Below are positions 1-12,488 of a stretch of DNA of 64,000 bases, in pieces. The notes below the pieces were generated by a model. That model made no database searches. It worked only from the letters and a program-made list of their open reading frames with translations, and was not told the origin of the DNA. The translations under genes and the position numbers were made by a program. Each line of letters opens with the position of its first letter. Positions within the stretch are counted from its first letter, which is position 1. The stretch comes from Viscum album (taxonomy: Eukaryota > Streptophyta > Magnoliopsida > Santalales > Viscaceae), in NCBI GenBank assembly GCA_963277665.1, contig OY728142.1, forward strand, positions 6,214,001-6,278,000, written 5' to 3'.

Positions 1-39
1 GAAAAATAATGAGTTCACTATAAGTTTTCTTCTCTGGTT

Positions 40-1025
40 TCCACCGTATCTGACTGGCGGTCTTCATATTCATGATCGGGGATTTTCATCTGCTCGCTTG
101 CTGCTGTATTTGTCTCATGGGATTTTTATGAATCCATAGAAATTTGACTCTGCTCATATTTGGTTTCTGCCCTATTGGGATGGCAGACTTGAAACACATC
201 AATAGGTGTTTGGACCTGTGTGTAGCTGGTTTCCGCCCTATTTGGATTTTGGTCTTGTTGTGTATTGGAAGATATCTACATCTGTTTGTCATTTTCCGCT
301 CTGTCTGCATGGAGGGAGTACTGAGCATTTGCAGGAACATACATGTTCTCAAATTGTGCGAACCTATTTCTATAGTGGTCTTGAGTGGTGAGGTCAGAGT
401 CGTATGTCTTCCCATTGAATGCATCTGAGTTAGTAAAATTAAGTTTCTTCTCAGGAACCAATGTGATAGCGTGTTCTTGATTATATATTCATTGCCATTT
501 TCATGCAGCCTGAGGGGCCCAGGTCTCCTAGAATTTGGCAGGTGACCTCGACATAAGGTCCTCCTCCGTGGGAGTAGGCTTGGTCTTCAAGTGTAAGCGG
601 CGATTCTCTCTGAAAGAGGCCCATGAATAGGACCCCTATATAGTTGAGATGGAGTTTTCAACATTGAATTTATCTACCTCTATAAGATAAGGGATGTACC
701 CATTGTAACATTCTAGGGATAGGCTCACAAAATGGTTTGAGATGACCACCGGGGCCGACTTGTGATGTGCTGCGGGCAGTGGTTGAAGAGGCATCTGGTA
801 GGCCCTTGCAGACTGAAGGGCTTGTCTTGTAGCCTCTGGTGTGGGGAGAGTACCATTTTGGTGGTACTCTATGATCATCGTGTTGGATACCCAGCGTCGG
901 AGATGCTTGGTAGGCAAGGGGGTCATGATCTTCATTGGGGCCCCAACCGCCGACGGGGTCACTGATGCGTTTGTATGCATCAATCATCGGGATACCATTT
1001 CGATCGAATGTTGTTCTGCGAAAAC
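40..1025 (-). pseudogene. Unrecognised protein-coding relic (frameshifted)
   Basis: I do not recognise this protein. Read on the minus strand, open stretches in three frames follow one another as if one coding region had been broken by a few indels. The first starts after a plausible 3' splice site (pyrimidine-rich tract, then TGTCACAG at 1,026-1,033) and includes GFRRTTFDRNG, a second contains APVVISNHFVSLSLE near 700-770, a third contains SHGGGPYVEVTC near 540-570. The last runs NFTNSDAFNGKTYDS (about 410-450) into a hydrophilic Asn/Gln/Glu-rich tail. Base composition is more G+C-rich than most of the window and codon-like, unlike the repeats beside it. It could be a host gene fragment, a captured gene inside a transposon, or an old viral insertion; no motif decides. 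Confidence 0.4.
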
Positions 1026-1149
1026 CTGTGACATACATATATGACATAAAGAGAAAAAAACCTTGTCAAAGTAGCATTATTTTAACCATATACATATTTA
1101 GCGATTCAGTTTGGCCCCCTTCCCCTTTTCTTTGGCTGTAGGGAGAAGT

Positions 1150-1700
1150 GTCTTAGGTGGGGTAAGACTGCCACCTTGGTTAAGGATTCATGTTGGTTTC
1201 ACCATTTTTTTCTGCCTCCAAGATGGTGCGTTTTTTGTGTACCGGGGAGAAACAAATGGGATGACGTGCAATGTACCTTTGTCTTTTATCATTGGGGTAG
1301 AACCACCACCTTGGTTAAGGATTCACATAGAGTTCACCATTTTTGTTTTGCCTCCATGGTGGAAAATTTCGCGTGTACCAGGTTGAACAAAATGGGATGA
1401 CATGCAATGTCCTTTTTTCTTTTATCATTGGGGTAGAACCTCCACCTTGGTTACAGATTCGCATCGGGATCACCATTTTGTTCCACCTCTGTGGTGGTTC
1501 ATTTAGGGAATACATGGGTGAACAAAATGGGCCAATGTGAAATTTACTTTTTCTTTTATCATTGGGGTAGAATAGCCACATGGGTTAAGGATTCATATTA
1601 GGATCACCGTTTGTGTTCCGCCTCCATGGTGGCACATTTCGGGTGGTGTGGAAATGGTACGTCAATGATCATCACTCGTCCTTTTTTCTAGAAGTGGTTT
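1150..1700. repeat. Tandem repeat array, about 135-bp unit, four copies
   Basis: The phrase CCACCTTGGTTAAGGATTC or a close variant recurs at 1,171, 1,306, 1,442 and 1,576, giving spacings of 135, 136 and 134 bases. Each unit also carries TTCACCATTTT, CTCCATGGTGG, AACAAAATGGG and TTTTATCATTGGGGTAGAA in the same order. A degraded partial fifth unit may follow to about 1,740. The long open frames over this stretch on both strands are by-products of the repeat. Confidence 0.85.
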
Positions 1701-1739
1701 CCTATAAAGTTCACCACTCCTTTTGTTTCGACCCATTCT

Positions 1740-2335
1740 GCATCATTATCCTTTAATGGAGGTTGGATTAACCCCATGGGAACTGTACAATTCACCCCGT
1801 TTTCATTTTTAATGATATTCCATCGTCCAATGGTTCTAGTAGGTGATTGTGTGGGGTCAAGTAATTGTGAAATTGGTCCTCCTCAAATATAACTTCCTCA
1901 GATGGTCCCCATTGGGTTTATTCATGAAGCCAGGAACACCCAATGACCCAGGTATCCATGATTCATGGACCTACTTTCCAAAGGTAGGCGCTCATTGATT
2001 GATGATTCCCCCAATGACTCTTAACGACTACATTGGTTGAGAGGATGGGAGGTTAGGATCACATCACCCTTCTGGGGGAGGATTTTTTCTGGTTCTGGAA
2101 CCCTCCTATAGATTTAAGTTGTGTTCATATGTTCGTGAATCCTTGCTTCTTTCTCTAAGAGTTTGTCCATGGGCTACCCTTGATTTTCCAGATCATCATA
2201 GGCATGCATATATTCGACACTATGGTGGTGATGCTGACATGATCCATATAATAAGGATCTATGGAGTTTATTGTCATCCAGGGGGATGAAAGGTGATGTA
2301 ATGTTGGGATCAGACCAATGATGTGGGTTTTCTAT
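1740..2335. other. Unassigned stretch, no gene seen
   Basis: Moderate G+C, stops in all frames, no motif I recognise. It separates two tandem arrays and may belong to the same old element. Confidence 0.4.
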
Positions 2336-2339
2336 GTAT

Positions 2340-2830
2340 CTTCAAGAGAGGATTCATATCCCACATAGTTCGTATGGGTTGGGGATTATGCATGAAAGCT
2401 TCCCATTGAGGGGACATGTTTGGGTGAACTATTTTTTATGGGAACCCTTTTGATATCGGGCCTTCGAGTAGACATCCTACATATCCTAGTTTGATCAGGA
2501 ATCAGAGTTCTCATAGTTTAGATTGTGTGGGGATTACGCATTGAATCATCCCATTTTATGGGTCATGGTTGGATGGGCCCTTTATGGGATGGAACAATTT
2601 TGAGCTTGGGCTTTTAGGGAGGCATCCTACGTATCCTAGTTTCATTAGGAGTCAGAGTTCTCATAGTTTAGATTGTTGGGGCTTATGCGTGGGAGTTGCA
2701 CATTTTATGAGACATGATTGGGTGGACCCTTCAAGTGAGGGCACCCTTTTGAGCTCAAGCCTTCAAGAATGCATCCTATTTATCCTTGTTTGATTAGGAA
2801 TTAGATTTCTCATATTTCAGATTCATGTGG
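2340..2830. repeat. Tandem repeat array, about 150-bp unit, three to four copies
   Basis: CATCCTACATATCCTAGTTT and variants occur at 2,473, 2,623 and 2,772 (spacings 150 and 149). They are followed each time by GGAATCAGAGTTCTCATAGT-like sequence, and in the first two by GATTGT, a GGGGATTACGCAT-like stretch and CATTTTATG. A shorter, more diverged first copy begins near 2,341, about 121 bases upstream. The unit is unrelated by eye to the 135-bp array 1 kb upstream. Confidence 0.8.
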
Positions 2831-4485
2831 ATGTTATAATCATCACAAACCTCTAAGACCACGTGATTCATGATCGGTGTGAGAAACAATAGGATTTGAA
2901 AGTTTCAACAAAGCACGTGGTTTCTCTCTTATTAGTGGGAGAGGGAGATCCCACATGGCAAGAGTCTGGGAAAACCATGGGAGAGTTTAGAGAGTGATGA
3001 ACCATTCCATGTGAAATGGAATTAATGTTCATGTGGCCTGACCTCATAATATTGGGGAATTACCTCGGTGAGAGGGCCTCTAAATACGTCTTGGAAAGGG
3101 GACGCGTATCATGCATGCCAAAAGGACAAGAAAACATAACTCCTTTGACTGATCATTATTCCTCAATGAATGGAAAATCAAGTGATCACCCTTAACCCCT
3201 AGAATGTGGAGGTTCACATCAGCATCCAAATGTTGGACTCCAGGTTACCATGGGAATGTTGACCCACAACCTTTTTTGAAGCCTGAACCGTTGTGGGTAG
3301 AGCCTTCATAACTCAGCTTAACATGGGTATGTAGACTCAAAGGGGTGGGTTGATGCACTTGATGGTCTGATCATATTGGTCTGGTGTATTTTTATGAGGC
3401 CTTGGCCTGATTCCATATGATTGGTTAGTATAGGGATCATGGAGGATTGGATGGTAATGGAACGGTGAGTTTTTAATTGGAAGAAATAATACCCTAAAAT
3501 ACCTCATTCCACATGCTAATTTCTTATGTGGGATGGGGGATGCTCTACATACCGTAGTGGTATGTGGGTAGAGGGTTCATCAGTGTACCGATACTGTATG
3601 CTGGCATGAGTATAGATCAATGTGTACCATAGTGGTACATGTCCCATCACATTGGATTGGGTTCTATGCGTGTAATGATGCAGTATAGGGCACTGGGTTC
3701 AGTATGTGTAGTGGTATACTACGCAGAGAACCATATTGGGGGAGAGTCTAAGGGATTATCATTCATGAGGAATTCATCTTCTAGAAGTAAGTGGTTCATG
3801 TTTCACCAAATAGTTTTTTAGTTCTATTATTATTATTCAATTCCCCATTTTATAGTTCGCGGTCGGTTGTACCTGCAAAGAGTGTGGTTCCAGATTTTGG
3901 CTTCGCCAATGAATCAAGACTAAAGTAAGTGTCTTCTCCGAACTCTTTCTTCCAAAATTTTATCCCTATTCAAGATTTCATTGTTTGTCCCTCATCCTTA
4001 TACTATTCTCCTTTGATATAGAATCCTAGAAATTGTATCTATTAGGCACCCAACACCATTTGCAGAGGCCCATGATGAGATATCCTGACTCATGGAAGAC
4101 TCGGTCAATCCGAGGTTTGCAGAGGCTTTGGTTTGTGATAATGGTTCGTGGAACCCTTCAAGTTCACTACATCCATGAACTAATAAGTTATTGGGATGCT
4201 AAGTAGATGGGATTCTCACACATCAGTCCTTCGGTGACACGGTTTGTTGTACAACTTATTTTTTGGTCATTGCTCTGCGGGCCAAGGTCTCACAGATTGT
4301 TTAGCGTACCTATTGGTTCGTGATCCGATTGGTCAGTGTACCTTTCCCAGTGATGGTATGTGGGCCACTTGAAATTCATTGAAACTTGAATCACATCAAG
4401 TTTCTTATGAAATTTTCAACTTTATTTGATTCCATTCACCTCGATAGACTTGTAGGAGTATTTTCTTCTTTCTACAAAGTGATTG
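2830..4485. other. Unassigned region with a short recurrent motif
   Basis: No gene family recognised. CCGTAGTGGTATG (about 3,552), CCATAGTGGTACATG (about 3,627) and TGTAGTGGTATAC (about 3,717) are three versions of one short motif within 180 bases. A short open stretch near 4,045-4,150 on the plus strand looks codon-like but matches nothing I know. If element C was once complete, its upstream pol should have lain here, but I find no reverse transcriptase or RNase H motif, so the element is truncated or rearranged. Confidence 0.35.
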
Positions 4486-4489
4486 TGCG

Positions 4490-5295
4490 GATATTTTCTT
4501 CCCTTGGCATAATTTTCAGGACCCTAAAAGGGAAGACCATTAAGGTCTTGGAGAACAAGCAATAGTCTTGAATGTTAGACTTTGATCATAGTTGGGTGGA
4601 TTTCCTACCACTGGTGGATTTTGTGTACAAAAATAGATACCACTCCACCATTGGTATGCCACCATTTGAGGCTCAATATGGGTGACCCTGCAAGTCATCA
4701 ATTTTTTGGACTGACCCAGGAGAGTCAACACTGATGGTCCCGGAATTAGTGTGTGCTAATACTAAGAAGGTACATATCACCCATGAGTGGATGAATATAA
4801 CATATAGATAGCATAAGTCTTATGAAGATAGGATATAGAGATATTTGTAGTTCAAGGAAAGAGACCATGTGTTCCTTTAGGTCTCACCTCAACATGAGTT
4901 TTGGATATTTGGATGGGGTGGAAAGTTATCTATGTGGTTTATATACCCTTTATAGATACTATGTATAGTTGGAGAAGTGACGTATCACTTAGTTATACCC
5001 CCATAGTTGGATTGGGTTTACGACGTCTTCCACATGTCGTAGTTGAGGAGGTACATGTATGATCCATCACACATCATCATCTTGGGTGACATTGACATCG
5101 AGAATGGAGTGAAATTTTCTAATTACCCAGTAGATATTGTGGATATGTAGGAGGGGATCCTTCATGGGTGAGAAATTCCCTTAGTGCATGTCCAGTGGCT
5201 GCACGAACATCCCTAGGAGAGCTTATAAGAGCGGGAGGCTGATATTCATTCATAATACCCTCATCTATTTGTCTACCCCTTGTTTTGGATTTTGA
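4490..5295 (+). pseudogene. pol: Ty3/gypsy integrase C-terminus (element C)
   Basis: This is the 3' end of a gypsy polyprotein, broken by several in-frame stops. Visible in order: GKTIKVLENK (end of the integrase core, about 4,528), DFDHSWVDFLPLVDF with YHSTIGMPPFEAQYG (about 4,570-4,680), a WTDPGE block and the E(R)DHVFL box (about 4,860), then VFHMS-LRRYMYDPSH (about 5,025-5,070). It ends with a YPVDIVDM and EIPLVHVQW segment (about 5,125-5,205). The order and spacing match the integrase tail and chromodomain-like end of plant Tekay/Del-type chromoviruses. Protease, reverse transcriptase and RNase H are absent upstream. The putative 3' LTR follows within about 20 bases of the final stop. 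Confidence 0.85.
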
Positions 5296-5310
5296 GGGTG
5301 TAAATATCTA

Positions 5311-8253
5311 TGTTTTGTAGAATTTAATGACTCAGATTTTACTAACTTTTTATTTTAATAAAATAATTAGAAAAAATTATGCGACCAAGTGCTGAGACGG
5401 CATGTCATTCTGAGCTCTGGTGTGCCCTAAACAATTGTTTGAAAAATGTTATTTTTTTAATAGAACACATACGTGACCCTTCGGAAAAAGTGAGATAACT
5501 CTTAAATGGTTGACCAGATCATAAATCTGATGGCACCGGTATGTTTAGAGTAGCATATTTACCTTATATGAGACCTAACATTGGTAGGTGAGGGTTGAAT
5601 GTGAAAGATAGTATTGGGAAATCACTGTAAATAACATAATTAAATAAAAATTACTTTAGGTTAAAAACCTAATAACTCAGGACTAGGGACTTATATGGAA
5701 AATATAAGACCATCTTTTATTTCATAATTTTGTGTTTTCACTAGGAATGACTTAACTTTAGTCAGCATGGTTCTTCTCTAGAAAACCCTGGAAAGGACAT
5801 AATCATCATTAAATAATTTAAAGATATATTTTTGACGCAGCAATGATTTAATTGAAAAATAATCATTATACAGAAATCCTAGGGTTAGTCACATAACCCT
5901 AGGAATTCCCATAATCTCTTGGGAGAGCTTGGAAGATTTTTTTCTTGGTGAACTATGACCAGATCGTGGATCGACGCTCGACAAACAAAGAAATCAAAGG
6001 ATATTTCCAATGATCACAGCTCAAATTAGTTCTTTCCATCATTTTAATGCAATGAGTTAGGGACTATTTTTTTTATTATTATTTTCCCCATTCTTAGATT
6101 CAACATAGAATATGGACCAACCTACAAACAGGTTGATCCGTGGCTCACTTGTTCTTGCGGGATGTGCTTTTCTTGCAGGTTTTTATTGGGGAATGATTAG
6201 GATTATATTACTGTTCTGTTATATTGATTGTTCTTATAGAATAGATTGAGTTCGGAATAAAAAATCACCAAGGTTTGTTCCTAGGGTTATTTAATTGTGC
6301 TCCCCACCAATGATCTTCTCATTCTTGGTAGGATATAAACGGATGATCATTACGCCCACCAATTGTTGTAAAAATGATATGAAATTGGATATCCAACCTT
6401 GTGACAACCTAGAGGAGGTGTGATGATGATGATGGTGGAAATATAAATGTTTTTTGGGAGATATTTTTCGTCATGTGACTTTCATGCAGATTATTAGATT
6501 CAGATTTCGAAGCTAATCAAAGGCCCAGAACCCACCGATTTGGTGTTGTAATGGTTAGATGACCTGGGATATTTAGTTTCAAGGTGAACGGATCATCATA
6601 TCAAACACTGAAGGATCAACTGAGGTGCACAGAGGAAGAACATGACGTGTATTTTGTAATACACAGTGTGTGGGCCCTGCTGAGAGGCAGCTAGGTTTTA
6701 AGAATGTAGTCAAGTGTCACATGACATGTGACCCCTATCACATGGCTTGTGGGACATTCCGTGGTATTTTGGCATGTACTCCAGGAGTACAGAAACATTG
6801 GGCAGAGTACATGTCTTGCTTATATGGTGTGTACCCCACCACATAGCTTGGTCAGAACCAGTCACACAGACTACTCTGTGTATTGGTACACGGACAGGCA
6901 TACACGGGTTGAAGTCATGTAATGTCACATATCCAGCGTACACAGAGCGAACCCTGGATAGTAGTACATGACGTGTGAACCCTTCTACACTCTATCTAAA
7001 CCTCTTCTATATGATACGTTTTTAAGAAACATGCCTTTGAATGTGGGAAGTACCTGAGTTCAAGGGACACAGAGTGTTACCCTACTATACATCATGTACC
7101 CCTTCCCACATTGCTTGATCTTCTTGTCCACCATATCTTGTACAAGTTTTATTTGGGTTGGTTCCCTTGATTTATCCCCTGATGGTTAGTTGGTATCATT
7201 TCCTACTCCTAGGAGTATGATCCCCTCAATTGAATTTTTTGGATAAAGTAGTTGGAATCCCCTTCGATATGCTTAGAGAAGGATCCTATATCCATTCTTG
7301 TGCCCTAAGTAGAGTTTTTGTATCGGCACAACCAATCCTACCATATGTTTATCTTATACTTATCAGGTGAATCCAGATGATTTGTGGTACCACCACATGG
7401 CCCTAGCAGGGATCTTCATCTGTGTATCGTGATCTTCCCCACTCGTGGAGTGAGTTCACCCAAAGTGAGTGTATCGTATCTCTCTTTAGATATATTTTTG
7501 TATCTTTGTCAAGATGGTATATAATGATCAACACCTCTCAGATAGACACCATCTGTCCTATAAGACTCCAGTGTATGTGCTACTAGATGAGTGCTTTGTG
7601 GAATCCTTAGACTGAATATCTAGTGTTGGTATACTATATTTGTGACTTACCCCTAAACTACGGTTCTAGGTTCTTGTATATCTGGATATCTTTGTTATAT
7701 GTGTTATAGACACATACTTATGTAGAGTTGGTTGTACCTTTACTTTGTATATTTCATTGGGGTTTTAGGGTATTCTAATTAGTATTGTTATACTCTCCCA
7801 TGCACAGGCTTTTCCTGCACGTATCGTGTCTTGTGAAAATCAGTTACCATTTGATGGAGTCTAGGGTGTACACGCACTAGACAGAGCTTTGTGAATTCAA
7901 ACAGGCCGAGGTGTTCCTACTACTTCAAGCAGCAGTCCTGGTACCTATTTGTTTACAGTTTGGACCTTTTGGTTTATAGACTCTTTTAATGGGATTGTAT
8001 TCTGGCCCGGTTTTCTTTACTAGCTTTACTTCTGTTGTACTTTGTTGGTTGGGATAGTAGTATGCATGCATTTACTTTCTTAGTGGTTATTAATTAGCAT
8101 GTTGGGCTTGGAGATGTATACATGTGTAAAGGTACTTGGGCGATGCCTCCTATGATTGTGATATGCCTAATCAATTCTAGTCACCAACCCTGGGCATATT
8201 GGAGGCGATATTGGGGAGTCGCGACATGGGCCCCACCAGAATAGGTTGTGACA
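5311..8253 (+). mobile_element. Putative 3' LTR of gypsy element C
   Basis: It begins with TGTTTTGTAG just after the pol stop and ends with GGTTGTGACA, so it has the TG...CA form, about 2.94 kb. The last roughly 450 bases are homologous, inverted, to the right edge of the window (63,375-64,000), sharing GATTGGGGAGTCRCRACATGGGCCCCA-type sequence (quoted here only in part: GGGGAGTCGCGACATGGG), GGGATTGTATT and GGGCTTGGAGATG. That shows this is a dispersed family terminus. The paired 5' LTR is not in the window, so the left boundary rests on position and the TG alone. No coding region is seen inside; the small frames at 6,700-6,970 are chance. Confidence 0.6.
6716..6732. promoter_or_regulatory. 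Perfect palindrome GTCACATG-A-CATGTGAC
   Basis: Two 8-base arms are exactly complementary around one central base. Each arm contains the CACATG/CATGTG core used by bHLH-type E-box binding proteins. It sits inside the putative LTR of element C, in a 350-base stretch dense in short GTAC and CACATG motifs, so a promoter role in the LTR is possible but unproven. Confidence 0.35.
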
Positions 8254-8255
8254 TT

Positions 8256-9640
8256 TTCTAACATATTAAATAAGTCATAAATTTAGTGAAGAATGATTTA
8301 TAATTAAAAATTAATATTAATTAAAGTACTGACTAATTCCATCAAACAATGAATATAATTGAATGTCATTCAATTTTTCAATTAAACATACATCAAATGT
8401 GTGTTAAATTGATTTCACATACATATACGTAACATATTTTTATATATGATACATACACAAAAATATTCTCATAATTAATGAAATCTTATATATACATACA
8501 TATATATATATATAAACACATAAACCTAATATTTATGTAATTTATTCAAATTTTAGTATTCATTCTCGAATTTCATTAAAGCATGATACATTTAATATAT
8601 CATGTTTTTAATTGGTAATTTTATTTATTTTTTTTTAATATTAATAAATTTCAGTATCAATTCATTTTTAATATTTTTTATTTTTTATTTGTTCTTTTTT
8701 GGGAATTTAATAATTTTCTATTATTTATTTATATATGTTTATTTATTAGGTTTTAATATTTTCAATATAAATTTATATTTATTTTATTAGATATCCATAC
8801 TTTTTTTATCATTTTTATTTAATTAATAAAAATTATACATTTTTTTATTATTTTTAACATGTACTCATTTTTAATTATTCAATTTCACTCGTTTTTCACA
8901 TGCATGCATTTAAGATTACATAATCATTAATAATGTAAAAAACATATTATAAATAAATATTTAGAAATAAATATATTTATAAATGTATAGTTAATATATA
9001 TATATATATAAATTCATATATTTATAATTATAAATAAATAAATATTATTTTTTAAAAAAGTAGTTAAATAATTATAAATAAATATATATATATATAATTA
9101 TAAATTTATTATAAATTTATTTAAATAATTAATATATTTACTATATATATATATATTAAATAAATATATAAATATATATTTTTATATATATTTATAATTA
9201 TATAAATATATTTAATGTTATAAATATATTTATAATTATGATATTATATAAAATATTTTAAAATAATGAATATATTTACTATATTTAAATGTATATATAT
9301 TTCTTATTATTATATATATAATTATATAAATATATATAATAATATAAATAAATTCATAATTATAAATAAATAATTATAAATATATTTAGAAATTAATAAT
9401 TATAAATATAATTGTAAATGTATATTTACTATATTTATAAATGTGTATTTAATATATTTATAAAATTATATATTTATCATTATAAATAATAAAAATAATT
9501 TTTTAATAAATTATTTATATAATTATAAATAAATAATTATATATTTAAATAATTATAACTCTATAATAAATAAATATATAAGTATATAATTTTTTTTACA
9601 ATTTTTTATTTATAATTATAATTATAAATCATTTATCGGT
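8256..9640. repeat. AT-rich low-complexity desert
   Basis: After the C-family LTR end the sequence becomes almost pure A+T, with (TA)n runs near 8,500, 8,995, 9,085 and 9,140 and many TAAATA / TTATAA words. Open frames here (for example 8,602-8,790) are Phe/Ile/Leu/Tyr strings from AT-rich DNA. No gene or element end is visible. Confidence 0.8.
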
Positions 9641-9649
9641 TCTAGTGTA

Positions 9650-9845
9650 TTAGCACTGATAAAGATGGGTTTTCTCTGTGCTTATTAAATTTTCGTAGAT
9701 AAAATGTATCTTTTTCAGTGCTTTTTTGGAAGTGCTGATAAAAGTATCTTGATCTATTTAAAGAACCCTAACCACGACTGTTTTGGTCATGATATCTAAA
9801 TCTTTCTGTGGAAGCCACCTGCTATCAGTGCTCCTCCTTGAATCC
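9650..9845. repeat. Cluster of AGTGCTGATAA-type motifs
   Basis: TTAGCACTGATAAAG (about 9,650), TTCAGTGCTTTTTT (about 9,715), AAGTGCTGATAAAAG (about 9,730) and ATCAGTGCTCC (about 9,834) occur in both orientations within 190 bases. Short inverted motifs of this kind are typical of CACTA subterminal regions, so this may mark the left end of CACTA1. No clear CACTA terminus is present and the other end carries different motifs, so the link is inference. Confidence 0.35.
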
Positions 9846-12480
9846 AAGCTTGAATCAATTCTAGAATCATGTATCGGTCACATCCAAGGCTCAAATATAC
9901 GGCTCGAATGAATCAAGTCTCAAACGAATCCACATCTCAAACAAATCCATGATTTTTTACACAATATTTATACTTTCTCTCGGAGGAATCAAATTTTTAA
10001 GTCAAGGTATGTTATTTTCCCTTCCTCCTCACTCATTGATTGCTTGTTGGAATTCCTCTTAAGGATCTTTTGACTTAGGTGGTGGTCTTTTTGACGAGTG
10101 ATCCATGGATTTTTGGGCGCATTAAAGTTGAGTTGATTTAACTGAATGGATGTCCGTATTTTTCCTTGATAAGAAGTATAGATTTTCTAGTTTATGTGTT
10201 ATTGGAAATATAAGATTCCCAAAGATTAGTTTATATGTTATTGTTTAGGCATCAACACCTTTATTTTAGAACATAGAGAGTTAGGAATTAGCTCCTACAA
10301 TATTTATAAACTTGGTGAAATCCCCATCATTGAAAGGATGTATAATGGATTTCTTCCTTCATCCAATTATAAAAAATATACATGAAAAACCCTCCCCAAG
10401 TGAGATACCTACTATTAAATGTATAAATAATACTAATAAGGTTCCTGCATCTTAACTCAATTGTATAATTTGGGGAATTGGTAATTTTCCTGGTGAGTTC
10501 TTCTTGGGTCATTTTTCATTTTTCATTAAATTGAAAAGAATTTAGGTTTTTACTAATGGTAACTTTTCTCATAATATTATTGAGAGCTTTCATTGGCTCA
10601 TTACCACGATGTTGGTTGGGGTTTCGATGTTTTGGCACTCCCTAGTGGGTTTTCTTATGTTCTTTCTAGCTAAATTAATTATAGAAATAAAATATAATTA
10701 TTTTATAATTACGTATTTTACTATTTTATTAATGATATATGGGATCATTTGATTTAGGATCTATGTAGAAGGATTATATGTTATGAGAAAAGTTTTTCTA
10801 ATATGGTTAACTTCATAAAAGATGTGGGTGGTTTCCAAAAACATCAATAAATGTTTTATATGTGTTTTAGTGTGAAATGTGATATATAGGAATATCAAAT
10901 CAGGTAAATGAGACCATAGTGAGTTATTATCTGGGTTTATGATCATGATATATAGTAGATAACAATTATTTAAAATAAAATAGTCATTTCATAATCTTTA
11001 GAATGACTATAGTCTCACTTAGTGGTTTCTTCACCCTATGATCCTCGAGTTGGTGAGTTGGGAAATCTTAGGTGATATTATAGTATAAAATGAATAGGGT
11101 CAACCTAAAAATATTCTTGTATGATTGTGTGAGATGGACATTATATATTGGATTGTGTGATTTATGGTTGTAAATGCTTTCATAATGGGCTATGGTTCAT
11201 GAATAAAGTGAGACATGAAATTAGGAAATGGGATATCACCATGGAAGGTAATGTCAAGAAGTATATAGGTTAGATTATGTGAGGCCTGGTGAGGATAATC
11301 ATGGTTAATGGATGTAGCCCATAAGGGTATAACAATGTATGAATTTCCCTATAAATGGTTTTCTTAGGCCAGTTATGTGCTAAGAGGGATTATATAATCA
11401 CCTTACTATTGATTAAGAATGTGGTATAAAATCAAGTATAGTCCCTTGAAACCTAGTGAGATAACCAATAAAGAGTAGGATGGATTAGTTGATCATATAG
11501 ATTTCTTTTTCTTGAGATTTGAGGTATGTTAGTGATGAATTATTTCCTACGAACTATGCAATTATTTAACGAGTGATCATTGTGAAAGATGATCAATGCC
11601 TATGATAACATATATTTTAGTGTCGTATATTAGAATATGATGGGTATGATGTAACATATAGGTTTTTTATATTATAATCTGAGTTGTTATTGACATGTTA
11701 GTGATTCATCGAGGTCTATGGTGAGGGTGAGGTGAATTCTTTTGTTGTTTTTTTCTTATATATGGGTTTTCATAAGTTATATTTATCTGGTCTATTGTGG
11801 CACCCATTGTGTGGTTATTCACTAAGGGAACCAATTATATTAAAACATCCCCATATTTGAAATTAAATTCTTAATAAAAAATGGATCTTTTATACCCATT
11901 TCATGATTTGGATGTAATATGTACATGTGATGGTTGTCCTTGATGGATAGTCTTATATTCTAGGGGTTTGAGGTCGAATGTTATGGTATTTATGATTTAG
12001 TTATTTCCAGAAGGAGATAAATATTTTTTTACCCTTCCATGATTAAAATGTTAACCTTTTATTAGTGAAATGATTTGAATGTTAGGGAACAACCATGGTA
12101 TAAACATATGGTATGATTAGTATAATTCACTGGTATGAAATGAAGTTAATACATTTGATTATCATGGTGGCCTGGTTAGAAAAAAATTACTGGGAAAAGA
12201 GGTGTATTTTGAGTGATATTTGTTTGAACATAGACTCAAATATATGCGTTTCTGCATATTTTAGAGGAACTGTTAGTATTTACTTGTTGATTTTTTTTAC
12301 TCACACCCTACACATGAACCTCAATTAAAATAAATCTTTTATGTTTTAGATATAGGTGAGGGGAGATGAATAGTATCATATATTAGTGTCAGTGAAGCTC
12401 AGTGGGGATGAGTTGATGTTCTCATGGTAGTGTTAGGGTCCTTTTATCATTTTGATATGATATTTTAAATTTTAAATTAA
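9846..12480. other. Unassigned AT-rich stretch
   Basis: No gene is recognised on either strand. In a complete CACTA element of this family the Tnp2 transposase gene would lie here, upstream of Transposase_24/Ulp1. None of the Tnp2 motifs visible at 59,433-61,978 could be found, so CACTA1 seems to lack its main transposase, or this stretch belongs to something else. Confidence 0.4.
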
Positions 12481-12488
12481 GATGTTGT

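Noticed and set aside
1111..1581. Open frames on both strands over the 135-bp array
   Set aside because: They follow the tandem repeat and have no protein features beyond it.
8602..8790. Hydrophobic open frame
   Set aside because: Phe/Ile/Leu-only translation of AT-rich DNA, not a membrane protein.
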